Assembly (NCBI RefSeq): GCF_026151205.1
Contig: NC_087076.1
Location: 10,268,902-10,332,901, forward strand
Direction: 5' to 3'
DNA length: 64,000 nucleotides
Source: Bolinopsis microptera
Lineage: Eukaryota > Ctenophora > Tentaculata > Lobata > Bolinopsidae
Shown here: positions 63,221 through 64,000 of the stretch, piece after piece
Position numbering within the stretch: position 1 is the first letter of the stretch
How the letters are laid out: every line of letters begins with the position of its first letter
Notes under the pieces: generated by a model
Database searches by the model: none
Seen by the model: the letters and a program-made list of their open reading frames with translations, nothing else
Told to the model about the DNA's origin: nothing
Made by a program: the position numbers and the translations under genes

Positions 63221-64000
63221 GTAAATATAAACGGAGATGAGTATGTTAGAAACCAAGTAGGCAGGATGAACAATATAAGAAATCGCGACGGAGTTAGAAA
63301 AGCAGATTAACGAGTTTAGAAAGAGCCACCTAAGCATGGAAAGCCTGGCAGGCGGAAAGACAATCAGAAAATATTATAGCCATGGGTAAGCACGAAGCCA
63401 GATGTAACAGGAAGGGACACATTGAAGGAGTTAGATATGCAGGAAGAAAAGTATTAAATGAACCGGGTAAGCATGAAGACAAGTCGGTAGAAAAATACAA
63501 GAAGAGCCAAGTAATTAGTAGGAATTAGAGTAGTCAAATAAAGGCCACGCTTTAGAAGAAAAGTATAAAGAGTGCAAAGTTGTCACGAATACAGATATTG
63601 ATAAGCAGGAAGAAAAGTAAACGTAAATAGAAAGGTATACCTTTCTATTTACGTTTACTTTTCTTCCTGCTTATCAATATCTGTATAGGCACGAAGTGAA
63701 GTAGGAATTAGGAATAAAAATGAAAATATAACCAGTTAAGCACGAAGTCAGGTAGGCAGAAAGAATTGTAGAAAATAGCCAGGTAGGCACTAAGCCGGTT
63801 AGCCGGATATAATAAGGAGGAAAAATACAGAAAGAAAGTGGAAAGGATATGAGCCAGGACAGCTACAGGCCGTGTTGTACTTGTATAAATACAATACCAG
63901 AAAAGCATTTTTAAAGAACGAAACTGGATTTTACCTTTTTTGTTGCTGTTGACTTTCACACGGGCGTTGCTAAAAGACTTTCAATCCGTCGGGCCGCAGA
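63221..64000. repeat. Degenerate satellite edge
   Basis: Diverged monomer pieces (for example AAGCACGAAGCCAG near 63391, AAGCATGAAGACAAG near 63470, CCAGGTAGGCACTAAGCC near 63779) are scattered in AT-rich DNA. The edge decays gradually, unlike the crisp array to its left. It contains the 96-bp palindrome at 63590-63685. Confidence 0.7.
63590..63685. repeat. Perfect 96-bp palindrome, no spacer
   Basis: The 48-bp arm starting TACAGATATTGATAAGCAGG (63590-63637) is followed at once by its exact reverse complement (63638-63685), with GGTATACC at the centre. Confidence 0.95.

Noticed and set aside
51048-63337. Many long minus-strand open frames (up to 396 codons) of Leu/Pro/Trp/Phe repeats
   Set aside because: They arise from the stop-poor CT-rich strand of the satellite, overlap in all three frames and duplicate with the array. 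No splice or start context.

Overview
This window looks like intron-rich animal nuclear DNA, probably from an invertebrate. It has GT/AG introns up to about 17 kb, AATAAA polyadenylation signals, dinucleotide microsatellites, fold-back DNA transposons and a 12-kb satellite. Every gene I can support is on the plus strand. I cannot name the species. No rRNA, tRNA or CRISPR array was seen.

Gene layout (535-48654). Joining exons by hand gives a 12-exon frame of 3822 nt (1273 codons plus stop) whose phases agree at every junction. It encodes, in order: a repeat-rich N-terminus with basic RSRS-type motifs and His-rich repeats (535-1753); a 25-nt microexon; an acidic-then-basic exon; a two-exon atypical C1 zinc finger (3933-4029 and 21424-21534); a large exon with the RhoGEF (DH) and PH domains (44369-45809); and short exons ending in a C-terminal coiled coil and a TGA at 48652-48654. 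C1-DH-PH-coiled coil is the ARHGEF2/ARHGEF18/ARHGEF28/AKAP13 type of Rho guanine nucleotide exchange factor.

The locus appears modular. Four candidate ATG-bearing exons (20608, 36919, 39982, 43816) all end in a donor in phase 1. The exons they could join (21424, 39245, 44153) all begin in phase 1. The exon at 39245-39411 carries a stop and an AATAAA, so the C1 half could end as a GEF-less protein of about 580 residues, while the DH-PH half could start by itself at 39982 as a protein of about 822 residues. This could be one gene with alternative promoters and poly(A) sites, or two neighbouring genes that can splice together. All isoforms are inferred from sequence only.

Introns. The 17.4-kb intron between the two C1 exons holds a three-layer transposon nest (7429-12530): a fold-back element split at its centre by a 4.2-kb G-rich-ended element carrying a broken transposase-like gene and a 2.5-kb CCT-rich array, plus a 595-bp fold-back inserted at the junction. 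Other introns hold minisatellites, long CT tracts and several perfect near-spacerless palindromes.

3' flank. After the gene and about 2.4 kb of mostly anonymous DNA, a satellite (about 51100-63220) fills most of the rest of the window. Its 72/88-bp monomers are built from a CCAGGTAGGCA submotif and arranged in large, nearly identical higher-order duplications. It decays into degenerate copies and a 96-bp perfect palindrome by 63690.
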